A program made the position numbers and the translations under genes. 64,000 bases of DNA from contig NC_079877.1 in assembly GCF_029227915.1 (NCBI RefSeq), forward strand, positions 22,965,851-23,029,850. Reading direction: 5' to 3'. The stretch comes from Hydractinia symbiolongicarpus (taxonomy: Eukaryota; Cnidaria; Hydrozoa; Anthoathecata; Hydractiniidae). The notes below the pieces were generated by a model. It did no database searches. It was given only the letters and a program-made list of their open reading frames with translations, and was not told the DNA's origin. Shown here one piece after another: positions 24,050 through 35,151 of the stretch; the first letter of the stretch is position 1; the number at the start of each line of letters is the position of its first letter.

Positions 24050-24900
24050 TCTTAAACGGCATTTAGTTGACAAAAAATCAAAATTTTGATGTGACCATCA
24101 TGTTCAGCATACTTTTTTTGTTAACTGTGCCAATTTTTGTCGAAAATAAAGTAGTTTTAATTTTTAGACAAATTTTGGCTTGAAGTGACATTTACGTGAA
24201 CAAAAATCCAAGTTTTGTATAGCCATCATTTTCAGCATACTTTATTTGTTAACTGTGCCAAATTTGGCTGAAAATGAAGTGGTTTTAATTTTTAGACCAA
24301 TTTTGGCCTAAAATGACATTTAGGTGACACAAATCAAAATTTTGATGTCCCATCATGTTCAGCATACCTTTTTTGTTAACTTTGCTAATTTTTGTTGAAA
24401 GTGAAGTAGTTTTAATTTTTGGACCAATTTTGCCCTAAAATGACATTTAAGGTGGCAAAATCAAAATTTTAATGTCACCATCATGTTCAGCATACCTTTT
24501 TTGTTAACTGTGCTAAGTTTTGTTGAAAATAAAGTAGTTTTAATTTTTGGACCAATTTTGGCCTAAAATGACATTTAAGGTGGCAAAAATCAAAATTTTA
24601 ATGTCACCATCATGTTCGGTATACTTTATTTGTTAACTATGCTAAATTTTGTTAAAAATAAAGTAGTTTTAATCTTTGGACTAATTTTGGCCTAAAATCA
24701 CCATCATGTTCAGCAAACTTTTTTTTTAACTGTACCAAATTTTGTCAAAAATAAATTAGTTTTAATTTTTGGACTAATTTTGGCCTAAAATTACATTTAG
24801 GTGACAAAAATAATGTCACCATTATGTTCAGCATACTTTTTTTGTTAACTGTGTCAAATTTTCTCGAAAACAAAAACCAACTTGGCCTGAAACGTCATTT
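24050..24900. repeat. 128-bp tandem satellite, about seven copies
   Basis: A unit beginning TGACATTTAGGTGACAAAAA, passing CACCATCATGTTCAGCATAC and ending TTTTGGCCTAAAA repeats at intervals of 127-128 bases (unit starts near 24186, 24314, 24441 and 24569). Copies near 24690 and 24790 carry deletions. It lies between the ankyrin-like and deaminase ORFs, so it would be intronic if they form one gene. Confidence 0.85.
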
Positions 24901-25048
24901 GGATGACTTCCAAGTACTTAGGAAGTTTGGGTACGAAGTTTAAATCTGTAACGTTACAATTGACCATTTGGGACAGGGTTAGTTAGTTAGTCAGTTATTC
25001 CAATACTATCCTCTCAGAGGAACGTGAAATCCCAGGGTCGATTTTTTC

Positions 25049-25257
25049 TCAAAAAATGTTCCGAAAGAAAAAAACGACGGTTTTAAAGAATTTCCTACGC
25101 CATCGGGCGCGGAAATTCAATAACTGAGTAGCTATCTGTCGAAGTATCTGCGCTCTACTATTTGGTGGCGCGCTTTTCTCTCGCAAAATGTGACACCCTG
25201 CTCTTGCCTTCGCTTCGCGTCCACTCGGATGTGAAACAGAAGGTAATGACAAGGCTT
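25049..25257 (-). other. Probable repeat or intron sequence read through by the ankyrin ORF
   Basis: After a donor-like GGTAAAG at about 25262-25256 the open frame continues but changes character: it becomes Arg/Pro/Ala-rich and follows CG-containing DNA (GCGCGCCACC, CGCGCCCGATGG). This looks like non-coding repeat sequence that happens to be open, not part of the protein. Confidence 0.4.
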
Positions 25258-26334
25258 TACCCCAGCAGAGTCTTTCATCTTTACTAGCCAGGGATATATG
25301 TTTAAGATTCAAACTGAGCTTCTTAATTGCTGACAAAAGACTTTCCCTTTGACCATTACTAAGTATATTGATATTTGTTTTTTGCAGAACAAACAATGCT
25401 AACTCGAGTTGTTTGTGCTGTATTAAGTGATACAACGCGGATCCTTTATTTGTATAGTTTGTCGGTGGGACATCTTTATCATAAAAAAATTCTTTGTACA
25501 ATTTCCTAAATTCCTTAGGCGTTACTTCATCATTCGGTATTCTAAAATTTGTTAGGATTGACAAAACATCCTCTCCATATGCGCTGATACTATACTTCAA
25601 GTCATTATTGAAATAGTCTTCAGTTATAAGATCTCGTATTCCGTGAAAGATGTAAAATATTGTATCAATGGGAGAATAAAAGGCAGTATATAAAAGTATA
25701 TTATTATAAACTTCATCTTGAAAAAAGGCAGGATGCAACAAAAGTTCCGCAATTAATCTATTATTTTCTGTCTCTTTAAAGTCGTTACCCGATTTTAAAA
25801 GATATTTCACAAATAATCCGACTTGCTTTTCCTCTTTTTGAAATAATGAAACTAATCGCGAAACATCTTCTTTAACAACATATTTCTCCAGTACATCTTC
25901 TAGGTAATTCTGTCTCATATGTTTATACAAAATGGCTACAGCATTTATGTTTTTTTTTCTTAACGGCTATTCCTAAAGCTGATGTACCATTTGAGTATAG
26001 AGGAAGTACTTTCATCTCCAATGCCAGGTGTTTTAACACATTCACGTCCTCATTTAAGATTGCAGAATCATAAATATCAACACCATTATTACTTTGTGTG
26101 TTTGCAATGTCCTGACCGTCACATTTATCCATTAGCATTTCAAACTCATCCAAAGTTGCCCATTTAGCTGCAATCGACAAAATATTTTCATTGTTCCAGG
26201 TGAAATTGTCAAGTATTTCTTTTACGGGATGGGCATCTAACATTGTCAAAAATGTTGCGTCATTCTGGCAACTATTTTTATTATGGTTTAATTTATGACA
26301 ATTCAAGTCGAAGCATATTGAACGAATATCCATT
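25258..26334 (-). CDS. Ankyrin-like repeat protein with a one-base frameshift
   Basis: An acceptor (CTCTTTCAG) at 26355-26347 precedes the ATG at 26334. Two frames cover the gene, 26334 to 25923 and then about 25930 to 25258. They would be one frame if the T9 run at 25950-25958 (A9 on the coding strand) were one base shorter, so a +1 indel is present. Segments such as NGVDIYDSAILNEDVNVLKH, NGTSALGIAVKK and KGSALYHLIQHKQLELALFV have the G-x-x-(A/L) helix-turn-helix spacing of ankyrin repeats, though diverged. The total is about 355 residues before the presumed donor. Ankyrin repeats mediate protein binding. The deaminase-like ORF lies 1.5 kb downstream on the same strand, and a fused product is possible but not shown. 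The indel may be a sequencing error, since the rest of both frames is intact, or an early pseudogene lesion. Confidence 0.5.
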
Positions 26335-26438
26335 TTCTTTTGTAACCTGAAAGAGAGTATACAAGCGTTATGGCCTAAACCTGACATAGGAATACACATA
26401 TTGCAGTGAATACCCTGTTTAAAAGAGGTAGTTACCAC

Positions 26439-27700
26439 ACAGAGGCACTATAATGCATTGTGTAAAAAATCTTCAGTCCTAAATCCTTCATTGTATTTCT
26501 ATAATAATAGCTGTATTTTGTTTGTTTAAAATAGTTGCACTGCAGATTTATTTCTAACTCCCCGAGCAGTAATTTATCACTTAATGCTTACAAACAGACA
26601 ACGATGGAGGTAATAGCGGTGCAAAAAATCTGCATGACCATTTTTACATTGCAACTGCCGTTAAAGTCATGCTACAGACACATTAAATCGATTTATAATG
26701 GACTGACTTCCAACAACATCAGAAGCTTTCAACAGAATGGCAAAATTCGATCTAGCATTGAAGTAAAGGGGTTTTTAGCAGATTTGCACAAATTTGGAGC
26801 GTCTGATGACGTCACAGAAAAAAATTGTTATAAGCAAACGTGTATTGCTACCCTTTTGTTTCTTTCATGACATACTATAACTTTGCCAAGTGTAATGAAT
26901 ACATTATTAATCATATTCTTTTGACGCTGATAAGATAACTGTTTTCTTATACTACCTTTTATGAAAAAAGCAATAAAGTCAAAATGCAACAAACATTTAT
27001 TTATCGCTATGTGATCTTCTTCTTACCTCAAAAATTTTTTTTATTTAACTTTACCGTATTTACAAACTAAAACTGCATATCTCATATATATTTTCACCAT
27101 ACGGGGGTGATCATTATGGTGTATAAATAATATGATGTATAGATTAACTTTTTTTAACATCTTAAAACTTAATTCTTCTCCATGTAAACATATCGGTTTC
27201 AAAGAGACAAAGAAATTGTTTTTAGTTTTAAGAGTCTTAAAACCATTTTATTGTCCGTGTGAACACAGCTTTAAAGCGATCTAAGATATGTTTTAAAAGA
27301 ATTACCCCCGTTAACTACTGCATGTTTAATTTACAGTTCCTAGAAAAATAAAAACACGATGAATCATGTGACTTTGAGTGAATCGTACATTCACCGCGTC
27401 TCCCAACAAGTTTTAACAAGAAAACACTCGTTCCCAGTGAATTTTTGATCAACGTCGTTACCAGGGCATACTGCTTTTTTATTTAGCGTTAGGTAATAAC
27501 TGCTCAGGGACCAAGAGAATATAAAGGATATGCAAGACAAATGTTTTTTCGGAGTTTTTCTTAAATTTGCAAACTTTAAAAAACTTTCATGGATACCGAT
27601 TCTGTTGATGCGCAGGAAATTTCTTGTTACGCACATTGTAACAAGCTGAAACTGAAAGTGTAAACAAACAAACATCTTTTGCGAAGAAAAAACACAATCC
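26439..27700. other. Intergenic stretch upstream of the ankyrin-like gene
   Basis: It may contain the promoter and 5' non-coding exon of the minus-strand ankyrin-like gene. Plus-strand ORF 26535-26870 and minus-strand ORF 27391-27675 show no domain or convincing splice context. Confidence 0.3.
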
Positions 27701-27711
27701 TGAGAATTTAT

Positions 27712-27750
27712 TATTTGATTATTTATTTATTTATTTATTATTTATTATTT
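27712..27750. repeat. (TTTA)n microsatellite
   Basis: This is a run of TTTA/TTATT units, ATTTATTTATTTATTTATTA and neighbours. It may be the tail of a retroposed sequence. Confidence 0.7.
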
Positions 27751-27861
27751 CAACATATTACAACGCAATAGCGTGAGCGTTTACAAGCTCGTTTTGTAAG
27801 TTTTGGTGACATTAATAGCCTGGGTATATTCCGAAAATTTTCTCAATTTTTGGCTGATTAC

Positions 27862-27950
27862 GAATGTGGCGCATGGCCTTGTGGTTACAACGTTCTTTTC
27901 GTAATCACAGGGTGCGTGATTCGGTCCACAGCGCGGGCATGTTTAGCAAG
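27862..27950 (+). repeat. tRNA-like SINE head
   Basis: TGGCGCATGGCC followed by GTGGTTACAACG, TTCGTAATCACAGGGTGCG and GATTCGGTCC follows the order of a tRNA A box, anticodon arm and B box. The B box is imperfect (GATTCGGTCC against GGTTCGANTCC). No CCA end or intact cloverleaf is seen, so this is a SINE head or decayed pseudo-tRNA, not a functional tRNA. Confidence 0.45.
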
Positions 27951-27994
27951 TGTTTATATAATTGCAGAGGATCGAAATTCATAAAAAATAACCA

Positions 27995-29252
27995 ATCAGA
28001 AACAAGCTGATAATAACAATGTTTGTGATTGGTAAATCGAAGAAACCAAGGTGCTTCAAAAATGTAACATCCCTACCCTGCAGGTACAGAGCGCAGAAGA
28101 AGAGTTGGATGGACAGCTCTCTTTTTGAAGAGTGGGTGCGAGAAATCAATGCAATGTTTCTAAAAGAAGGTCGAAAGATAGTCTTGATCATCGATAATTG
28201 TCCCGCTCACCCTGATGTCGGTGGACTGTCCAACATTAAATTGATTTTCTTACCTCCAAATACAACTTCTGTGTCACAACCGATGGACCAAGGTGTCATA
28301 AGATGTCTTAAGTCTCTTTATCGCCAAAAATTGGTCAACATGATGATTCAAAACCTAGAAAAAGGCAAAGATCTTCCAAAAGTTTCAATTCTGCGTGCTC
28401 TTCAAATACTTGTTTCGTCGTGGGACAAAGTGAAGAAAGAAACCATCGTAAATTGCTTCAAGAAATCAAAGATTTCCAAGAAAGCTCAACAGAATGCAAC
28501 TGATGATATTGATGATCCATTTAAACAACTGGAGAAAGATCTCACACAACTGCGTGCCATTGACAATACCATTATTCCTGCTGATCTCTCGGCCCGTGAT
28601 GTTGTCGATATTGACCAAGATTTGACCACAATCGAAAATCCCGTGACTGATGAAGAAATCCTTGAGTCGGTACGGCCAAGTACAGATGAGAATGACGAGG
28701 AGCATGATGAAAATGCCGATGTCATCGAGGTGTTTGATGAGCCAGTGAGCAAGCCAACAAAATCAGAAATAAACACTGCAGTGGAGACTTTACAAAATGC
28801 TTGTCTATTCACTGATGATGGAAATGACATGCAACGCCTCCTGCTTCGCTTTGAAGATTTGTTTCTTAAAAGTGAAATGAAAAACAAGAAGCAAACTAGT
28901 ATTTTGAGCTTTTTCGATCAAAAATAATGTATGTAATTGTAATCAACAATAAGTATACATGTACGCAAAATGCTGTTTTCTTTATTATCCATTTCCCTTT
29001 CTTGACCAAACAGTTCCTTCAAGTACCCTTAATTCAGGTGAATTTTAATTTTAAAAGCTTGCCCACAGATACTTATGACCGAACTACTGACCCTTGCCCT
29101 TTTCTGAAAATTTCAAAAAATTTCGAAAAACTCGTTATCTCGAACTTTTCATGAAATACGCTCGTTATGTCGAACCTCCGCTATCTCGAACGCTTGCTAT
29201 CTCGAACTTTTCTTTCGGTCCTTCGGGAGTTCGAGATAACGAGCGTCGACTG
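27995..29252 (+). mobile_element. 5'-truncated pogo/Tigger transposon
   Basis: The right end reads GTTCGAGATAACGAGCG then TCGACTG ending at 29252 and is followed by TA, the classic Tigger terminus. Several subterminal copies of CTCGTTATCTCGAAC and CGCTATCTCGAAC lie at 29130-29210. The left end and the N-terminal half of the transposase are missing. Homology appears to begin at about 28010, next to the SINE-like sequence. The copy cannot be autonomous. Confidence 0.85.
28019..28927 (+). pseudogene. Pogo/Tigger transposase, C-terminal part (DDE_1 domain)
   Basis: The frame encodes 302 residues of a Tigger-type transposase. It includes FVIGKSKKPRCFK at the start, LIIDNCPAH with the second catalytic Asp (residue 59), and QPMDQGVIR with the third (residue 90), giving the DD30D spacing of pogo-like enzymes. 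The first catalytic Asp and the N-terminal helix-turn-helix/CENP-B-type DNA-binding domains lie upstream and are absent, so the fragment cannot transpose itself. The tail is acidic (residues ~195-245) and ends in QTSILSFF (292-299), a canonical PCNA-interacting PIP box, a feature known for pogo transposase. The lack of stops in the remaining frame indicates a young insertion or retained expression. There is a remote chance of host use as a fusion exon. Confidence 0.85.
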
Positions 29253-29254
29253 TA

Positions 29255-30158
29255 AACAGAAAAAATCCCACAAAAAGTGCATATGTAGGAAGGCTTTATT
29301 TATATTTTTATATCAGAACAATAACAACAAGTATATAAAATATATTAAAAATCAACAAAAAGGTTATATCTATACTATATGTAAGTGTCACGTACAATTC
29401 GTCAAAAATAAGTCTAAAAAATAGCAAGTCAAACAATGTTTCTACATGGTCCAGTTATGGCTATGGTTGTAATGGATATAAAAACACGACTGGTGTCAAC
29501 ACATGTCAGCAGTATACTCTCTTAACATAATATCTCAAAATTCTTGCCATTTTAACTGCCAAATAAAACCATGGCTCTTTCTTATCCGAATTGTATCAAT
29601 TTAGCACCATTCACGGGAACTATTTTGACGTTACGCTAGAGTTTTAAAACCAAAACATCATAAAGTCTTGTCAAAGGCTCTCTCCTAAATCTGGTACTCT
29701 CTTTATTATTCTCATTTCATGTTGATAAACAATCATCATCGTCATCATCACTAACATTCGGGAAGCGTCTATTGCCAGAAGCTTTGAATGTACAAAAGTA
29801 AACGTACAAGGCTGTGGTGAACGTTGACAAGTTGGTCACTTTTTTTCAGCCACAAAAAGTAACCAGCGGCTAGCTATTCCACTTATTCCCTGTTATTATA
29901 AAATGTCTTGCTTACTCAAATAAAAAACAAAACTTAGGCGATAACAAAGTTTTTTTAAATTTATGGACACTTTATCCAGGTACAACAATACCATATAATA
30001 CAATTGGCTGTGTGTTTTTTACTCTAAAATTAATGGAATTAAAAATAAACGCCGTATCTTATGGCGTAGTTATTGCGTTCATTCAGTCAAAGCCACACGA
30101 TTGCTTTTTTCTGCACTTACAAGCGACATGCAGGCCTCTGTAAATAATTGAGTGTAAA
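29255..30158. other. Intergenic stretch, nothing recognised
   Basis: No gene is supported. The sequence is AT-rich with a short ATC/GTC-like microsatellite near 29725-29750 (CATCATCGTCATCATCAC). Confidence 0.35.
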
Positions 30159-30214
30159 TGGCTATGACATTCTTACATGGACATATGTGCATATGTAAGA
30201 AAATGTCATAGCCA
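30159..30214. repeat. Near-perfect 56-nt hairpin
   Basis: TGGCTATGACATT followed by CTTACAT pairs with ATGTAAG, AAAATGTCATAGCCA at the other end, with only a two-base bulge in about 20 base pairs. The loop is 12-16 bases. It may be a tiny palindromic MITE, or a small-RNA precursor hairpin. Confidence 0.65.
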
Positions 30215-30719
30215 CACAACTTGAATACATGTAATGTTGGATATGAGCAGAATGGTGAAAATATAGTATATCACATCAAACGTAGTGGGTGCAAATGACC
30301 CGTTCTCTCATAGATACAACCATAGGCTCTTTTTACTTGTCACGGCCACCTCGCCGTGGAGAGGAGGTTAGATAATAGTTTAAACTTAAAAATTACTTCC
30401 CTTGTGGTGTATTTTGTAAAAAGATAACATCCAATAAAAACAATGGCGGATGAATTCATTCAATAATATTTAAAACTGCTGTTTTTTTTTAAGAAACTTT
30501 TCCATAGTTTAAAGAATCTTTTTAGCAACTCAAGTATGAGTTCAAAATTCAAGTTGCTCATAAAAAAATCCTTGTGAAGATTTAGAACCTGGTCTTTTAA
30601 AAATCTAGAACAGAAAGTTTTAAATTTAATAGAATTCACAAACGAGTAATGAGAGATGACGAGGAATTACAATAAATTCTACTAATATTTAAGAGGATTA
30701 AACATTCACGATCACATGA

Positions 30720-31195
30720 GCGTGGTTAGCCGGACTGGCTCGGTTTGCCGGGTTGGAATCAGCTCGCTATCAAATAAAATTTCCGGCTTGGGCTAACAAA
30801 TAGTTACATAAAAAGTGTGAATTTTTCAACAAGTTTTGTACATAAATGTATTGTTCTTAATGTATAAAAAATATGTTTTAAATATTTTTATTACTGTACA
30901 GAAGACATGTAATTTCTTCAATTGAAAAAGCCTTATCATGCACAAAAATAGAATAGTCAGCTCGGTTTGCCTGGCTGGAGCTATCGCATAGATTTTTCCG
31001 CCCGCTTTGCCGGGATCGCTTTGACAAAGCGGGATCCCGGTTAGCCGGGCCAGTTCGCTTCTCATATGATAACAAGTTGTGTTTTATAAGAGTTAATGAA
31101 GATGAGATCTCGGTCAATCCAGCTAGCCCAGCTAAAGACTCGTTTCGTTTATCCGAGTCATTTCTGTTAAAAGCATAATCATAATTCAAGCCCTC
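30720..31195. repeat. GC-rich repeat patch built on GGTTAGCCGG / CTCGGTTTGCC words
   Basis: Motifs such as GTTAGCCGGACTGGCTCGG, CTCGGTTTGCCTGGCTGG and GGTTAGCCGGGCCAGTTCGC recur on one strand, and CAGCTAGCCCAGC occurs further right. A palindrome is embedded at 31001-31033, where CCCGCTTTG pairs with CAAAGCGGG. It is an unusual island in AT-rich DNA, probably a repeat element. The two overlapping ORFs on the minus strand are not convincing. Confidence 0.5.
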
Positions 31196-32759
31196 GGGCA
31201 AATACTTTTATAATTCATGTAAATACTTTCATAATTCATGTTATGTGTTATATCAGTAAAATCAGTGAAAATAGCATCTTGAATGACTCAAGATTATCAA
31301 TTTGCCACATGTGTTACGTCAAAATAGCGAAATTAATAAGCAAGCAATTTTCGATAAAAATCGGGGCTGCCCATTCGGGGATAATATTTAAATAATTAAC
31401 AATAGCAGTGTTGAATAAAAATCTCCTGACTGGAAAAGTTTCCAAAAAGTGATAATGCGCGGTGGGTGTATGCTGGGTGGTTTTGGGGGAAACACTACTG
31501 AAGAGTAACTATTCTTTTTCTGTTAACATATGCTCTTGCTCTATTGAATTAAAAAATTGAGCACGCAGTGTTGTTATTTGATATTGCTACGCGCAGACAT
31601 TTTTAACATATCGTATACAGGTATTAATATAAGAGATTTAATAACCAATCATATAACGATGTCGATTTTTCATTAGAAAATAGTGATCGCACCATACTTT
31701 AAATTCCAACCAACGCACATGAGAGATGAATGTCAAGAAAAACTTAAAAGATGTTTCTCCTTCTCTATTCTCTCATATCGGTATTTCGCGCATCCTTTTC
31801 ACACACTTACTACTCGAATAGCAAAAGTGTTAACTTCAGTGTTACTTGGATTGGCTTTCGTGTCGTCAGAAATTTTGCATTAAGAATTAGAACATACCAA
31901 TAAAACCATTCATGGCGAATCATCTTAACTCTAATGATCGTAATAATCCTTCATAATGACTAACACAGCATATTCTAGAAAAACTAAATACTTTTTATCA
32001 TTGATGATATGTTTTTGGTAGTGTATACAACGGTTAATCACGGATTTTTTTATCTGTTTTCCTTATCTGATTCTAAGCGTTGAACTTCAGGATTTTAGTG
32101 CCTTCGTTTAGCTTAATTCATAGAGCATTGTCATGCAGTATCTATAACCTTGGAGGAAAGAAAGCTATAACTAATTCGTTCAAGTAAAAAGTACCGGAAA
32201 CTAGCCTTTACATGAAAAGTAATTATTTTAGTATTACCAATACTATTAAGTCACTTAATCGCGTCTTATTAATTTTAGCAGTTTTTTAATTAACTCTCAA
32301 AGAAGGAAGGGTAATGCGCTAATATATATATATTTTGATAAGGTTAGCAGTTTTTACATTTGTGGTGATATCATCTAAGAAGTAGGTTGGTTTTTGTTTA
32401 GGAATTTAAGTATATTGTTGCCAAAAATTGAATACATATGCGCACATACACAAAGGTTGAGTTCATGTTTTTATAATTTGGATAATAATAGTGTGTTTGC
32501 TTTGCTTTGATTTTTAAGTTGTTTACTTCGTCTATTGTAGCAAGAATTGCTACATAGCGAGACATCGTCTGCAGTTATGAAAACGTGTAAGTTAGCCTAA
32601 ACTAAGGTGAATAAGCCTAACATTTAGCTGGGTGTCTATCTTGTTGTTTTACCATTTATTTCAAGATCTATTTTTACACCTTTCCAGAATTTCATAAATT
32701 ATAATAATTATGGCGTCATTCAAAATTTTATAACGGTTCTGTGCTCTTCAAATAAGGAT
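31196..32759. other. Intergenic stretch, nothing recognised
   Basis: The frame at 31683-31883 has no domain features. A short (AT)n tract lies near 32322-32333. Confidence 0.35.
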
Positions 32760-33045
32760 ATTGAGATAGAATATTTAATTATCATGACAGAAATAAAGTT
32801 TCTAGAGAGATATAATATTCTGGTCGAATTTTATTTAGATTTGAAGAAAATAATTCTTTTAAAAACAGGCTATTCTTAGAAAGTTCGGCTATTTGAAGGG
32901 TTTGACCGTAACCAGAAATATTTACAAAATTAGGTATTTGTTCTACCTTTTGCTAAGGAAATTAGGGATAAGAATTAATTTTTGGAATCGTCCTCTTTAA
33001 TTGAGTCAATAATTAGGAAAATTCGGGAAAGGTCTCTTGCATATC
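32760..33045 (+). repeat. Dispersed ~300-bp repeat, copy 1 (partner 35525-35838)
   Basis: The sequence shares TTTTATTTAGATTTGAAGAA, GCTATTCTT, TCGGCTATNTGAAGGGTTTG, CAGAAATATTTAC and CCTTTTGCTAAGGAA in order and orientation with 35525-35838. Copy 2 has an extra ~35 bases after GAGCGTAAC. It is non-coding and of unknown family. Confidence 0.75.
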
Positions 33046-34204
33046 CTTTTTACTCGTTGTGATCTTTTAGCTGCTCTGTAAATTTCTGCTAATTGTCCCT
33101 TTGTATTGCATTCCTGATAAATGAATTTTGTATAAGGACACACGCTAGCACGGCAATCTGTATTTCCTCATCGATAACATGAAATGTTTTCTGCGATGGA
33201 GTACTTGGTTAATCTTTTAAACCACTTTTGTGTCCAGTTTTTCAAGAAAGAGTTTCGTTCGACATAATTAAACTCTGTGTGTGTGCTTTATCAAACGAAG
33301 TAGCTTTTTGGATAGCCCTATGCAAATCCCATTTCCTTTTAGATAATGAACGTTTTTTATGCTTTAACTCTGTTTACCACACACCAATTTGTCTCTATAA
33401 AATGATTTAGGAACGTTCCGAAATCACAGTGCTCAGACAATTTTCGAAGGGTAAATATTAAAAGTGATCTCTTCTTGTTGTCTTTGATAAAACTTGTACC
33501 GTTCAGCTATGACGATATATTTCGGATTTAAGTGTTTATTTACTGTATCAATCAACTCTATATAGTAGAATTGGATTAAGGATTTTTTGTGTCAATAATT
33601 TTATAATAAACTGTTCGTCTTTGAGCCTATAATTGTCAAAAATACTGCGGCTTTTTTCGTTTTATCATGAATGTCATTTACTACGAAGTATTGTTTTATT
33701 CTTTCGGCATATTCTAGCCAATCATTTACTTAGGAATCAAAGCGTTGCCATGATACCAATACTTACTTATCCTTTATTTGGAATAATAAAATAATTATAA
33801 TTAACTTTTTATCACTGACAAAACTCTCGTCGCCAGTGCTTAAAAATCTCTGTGGACTCTTTTAATCATTTTCCAACATATTATTTAAATGGGTGGGAGG
33901 GATTTAGCCCAGCCCCCGATGTTATAGGGCCTGACGTTTTTTAACTAGGCAGCCGTGCATAACCCAATCTGGAGTTTTAATATAAAGTAAAATTGGTGAG
34001 TATAACACAACGAGAGAATAATTTGGCTAGGGATAAAGTAAATTTTGGTACAAACCTAATTCGTCCTCACAGAGGATATGTCAAATTACGAACGATTATT
34101 GTTAACAACTAAGCAGTTAGGTATTCGAGTCATAAAATTTATCACATATAGTGGTGTATTTTTATCACGTGACGAATCCAGAGCTACTATCCAGGTTTAT
34201 AATA
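33046..34204. other. Intergenic stretch, nothing recognised
   Basis: No coding or RNA feature is seen on either strand. Confidence 0.35.
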
Positions 34205-34633
34205 AAGCCTAGTTCCCACCAAATGCGTTTATTATTAAACATATGTTTGTTACTTCCTTATATCCATTGTCAGCTCTTTCATAGACACAGCTCAGACAGT
34301 GACCTTTCTACTAATATTCTTATTTTAGATTTCACCACGTATTATTATTTTCCTTTTTATGTCACTGTCGTTTTTTCAACTCGTGCAATGCTCTCGTAAA
34401 AGTCACTCTCACTTGGTGCATTGGCGGTAAAAAAAAAAATCTTAAATGTAGAATAAACTCGTGTTAAACGCATGATTTTAATATCAAAACTTTTTGATAT
34501 TAAACGCATGCATAAACATATGTTTATTGCATGTAAAATCGTCATGCGTTCATTTTTAGCTTTCCCAGCTATCAACTTTATCTTTTAAAATAGCATATGT
34601 TTATCAATACACGCATTGGTGGAAACCAGGCTT
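34205..34633. mobile_element. Palindromic MITE with TA target duplication
   Basis: AAGCCTAGTTCCCACCAAAT at 34205 is mirrored by a right end reading GGTGGAAACCAGGCTT to 34633, and TA flanks both ends (34203-04 and 34634-35). AAACATATGTTT occurs near both arms. The interior contains a further palindrome, TTTAATATCAAAA / TTTTGATATTAAA, at about 34470-34502. The 429-base element has no coding capacity. Confidence 0.75.
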
Positions 34634-35151
34634 TAAGAGCTCTGGGGATGAGAACCGCCATTTTGTTGATTAGATAAATAAAAAGAACTGTGAAATCAAC
34701 AGACAGGGGTAGCTAAGTATAAACAATGAAATAAATCTTAGTTATGCAGCATAAGTGGAAGGGTAATTAATTTCATTTAATTAAAAATTTATATTTCTTG
34801 TTGATAGGAGTGTTTTATACGACAACATCAATGCTCCCTTAGCTTTATTAAAGGGTTTATTATACAATGATAAGCTAGTTTCAGTTGTGAAACTGGGAAG
34901 GTTAAACTCGCACACATGATTTAACTGGTATGAGAAAGAAGGTATGAAACCAAAAATATTTGCTGCTCTTTTGATACGACACATTATGGTAAAGTTAAGT
35001 TGGTATAGTAATAACATCGTTTCGAGGGCTATTTGGGATTAATAAGCTTGAGCTTGATTTAAAAATTGCTCGAACGTGGTGAACCTAATTCACAAATGAT
35101 ACAAGAGCTCATTAACGCAAAATAGCACGAGAAATGTTACAGAGAATGTTA

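Noticed and set aside
24050-24900. CRISPR-like array
   Set aside because: Units are 128 bases in direct tandem without short conserved repeats separating unique spacers, which is a satellite in a eukaryotic genome.
25049-25257. C-terminal 69 codons of the ankyrin ORF as real protein
   Set aside because: Composition changes abruptly after a donor-like GGTAAAG and the DNA looks like repeat, so it was left out of the CDS.
26535-26870. 111-codon plus-strand ORF upstream of the ankyrin-like gene
   Set aside because: It has no domain, and its position suits a promoter or 5' region of the opposite-strand gene.
27862-27950. Functional tRNA gene
   Set aside because: The A- and B-box order is right, but the B box is imperfect and arm pairing and acceptor stem are not evident, so SINE or pseudo-tRNA is more likely.
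28486-28887. 133-codon minus-strand ORF
   Set aside because: It is antisense to the Tigger transposase and Ser-rich, a typical shadow.
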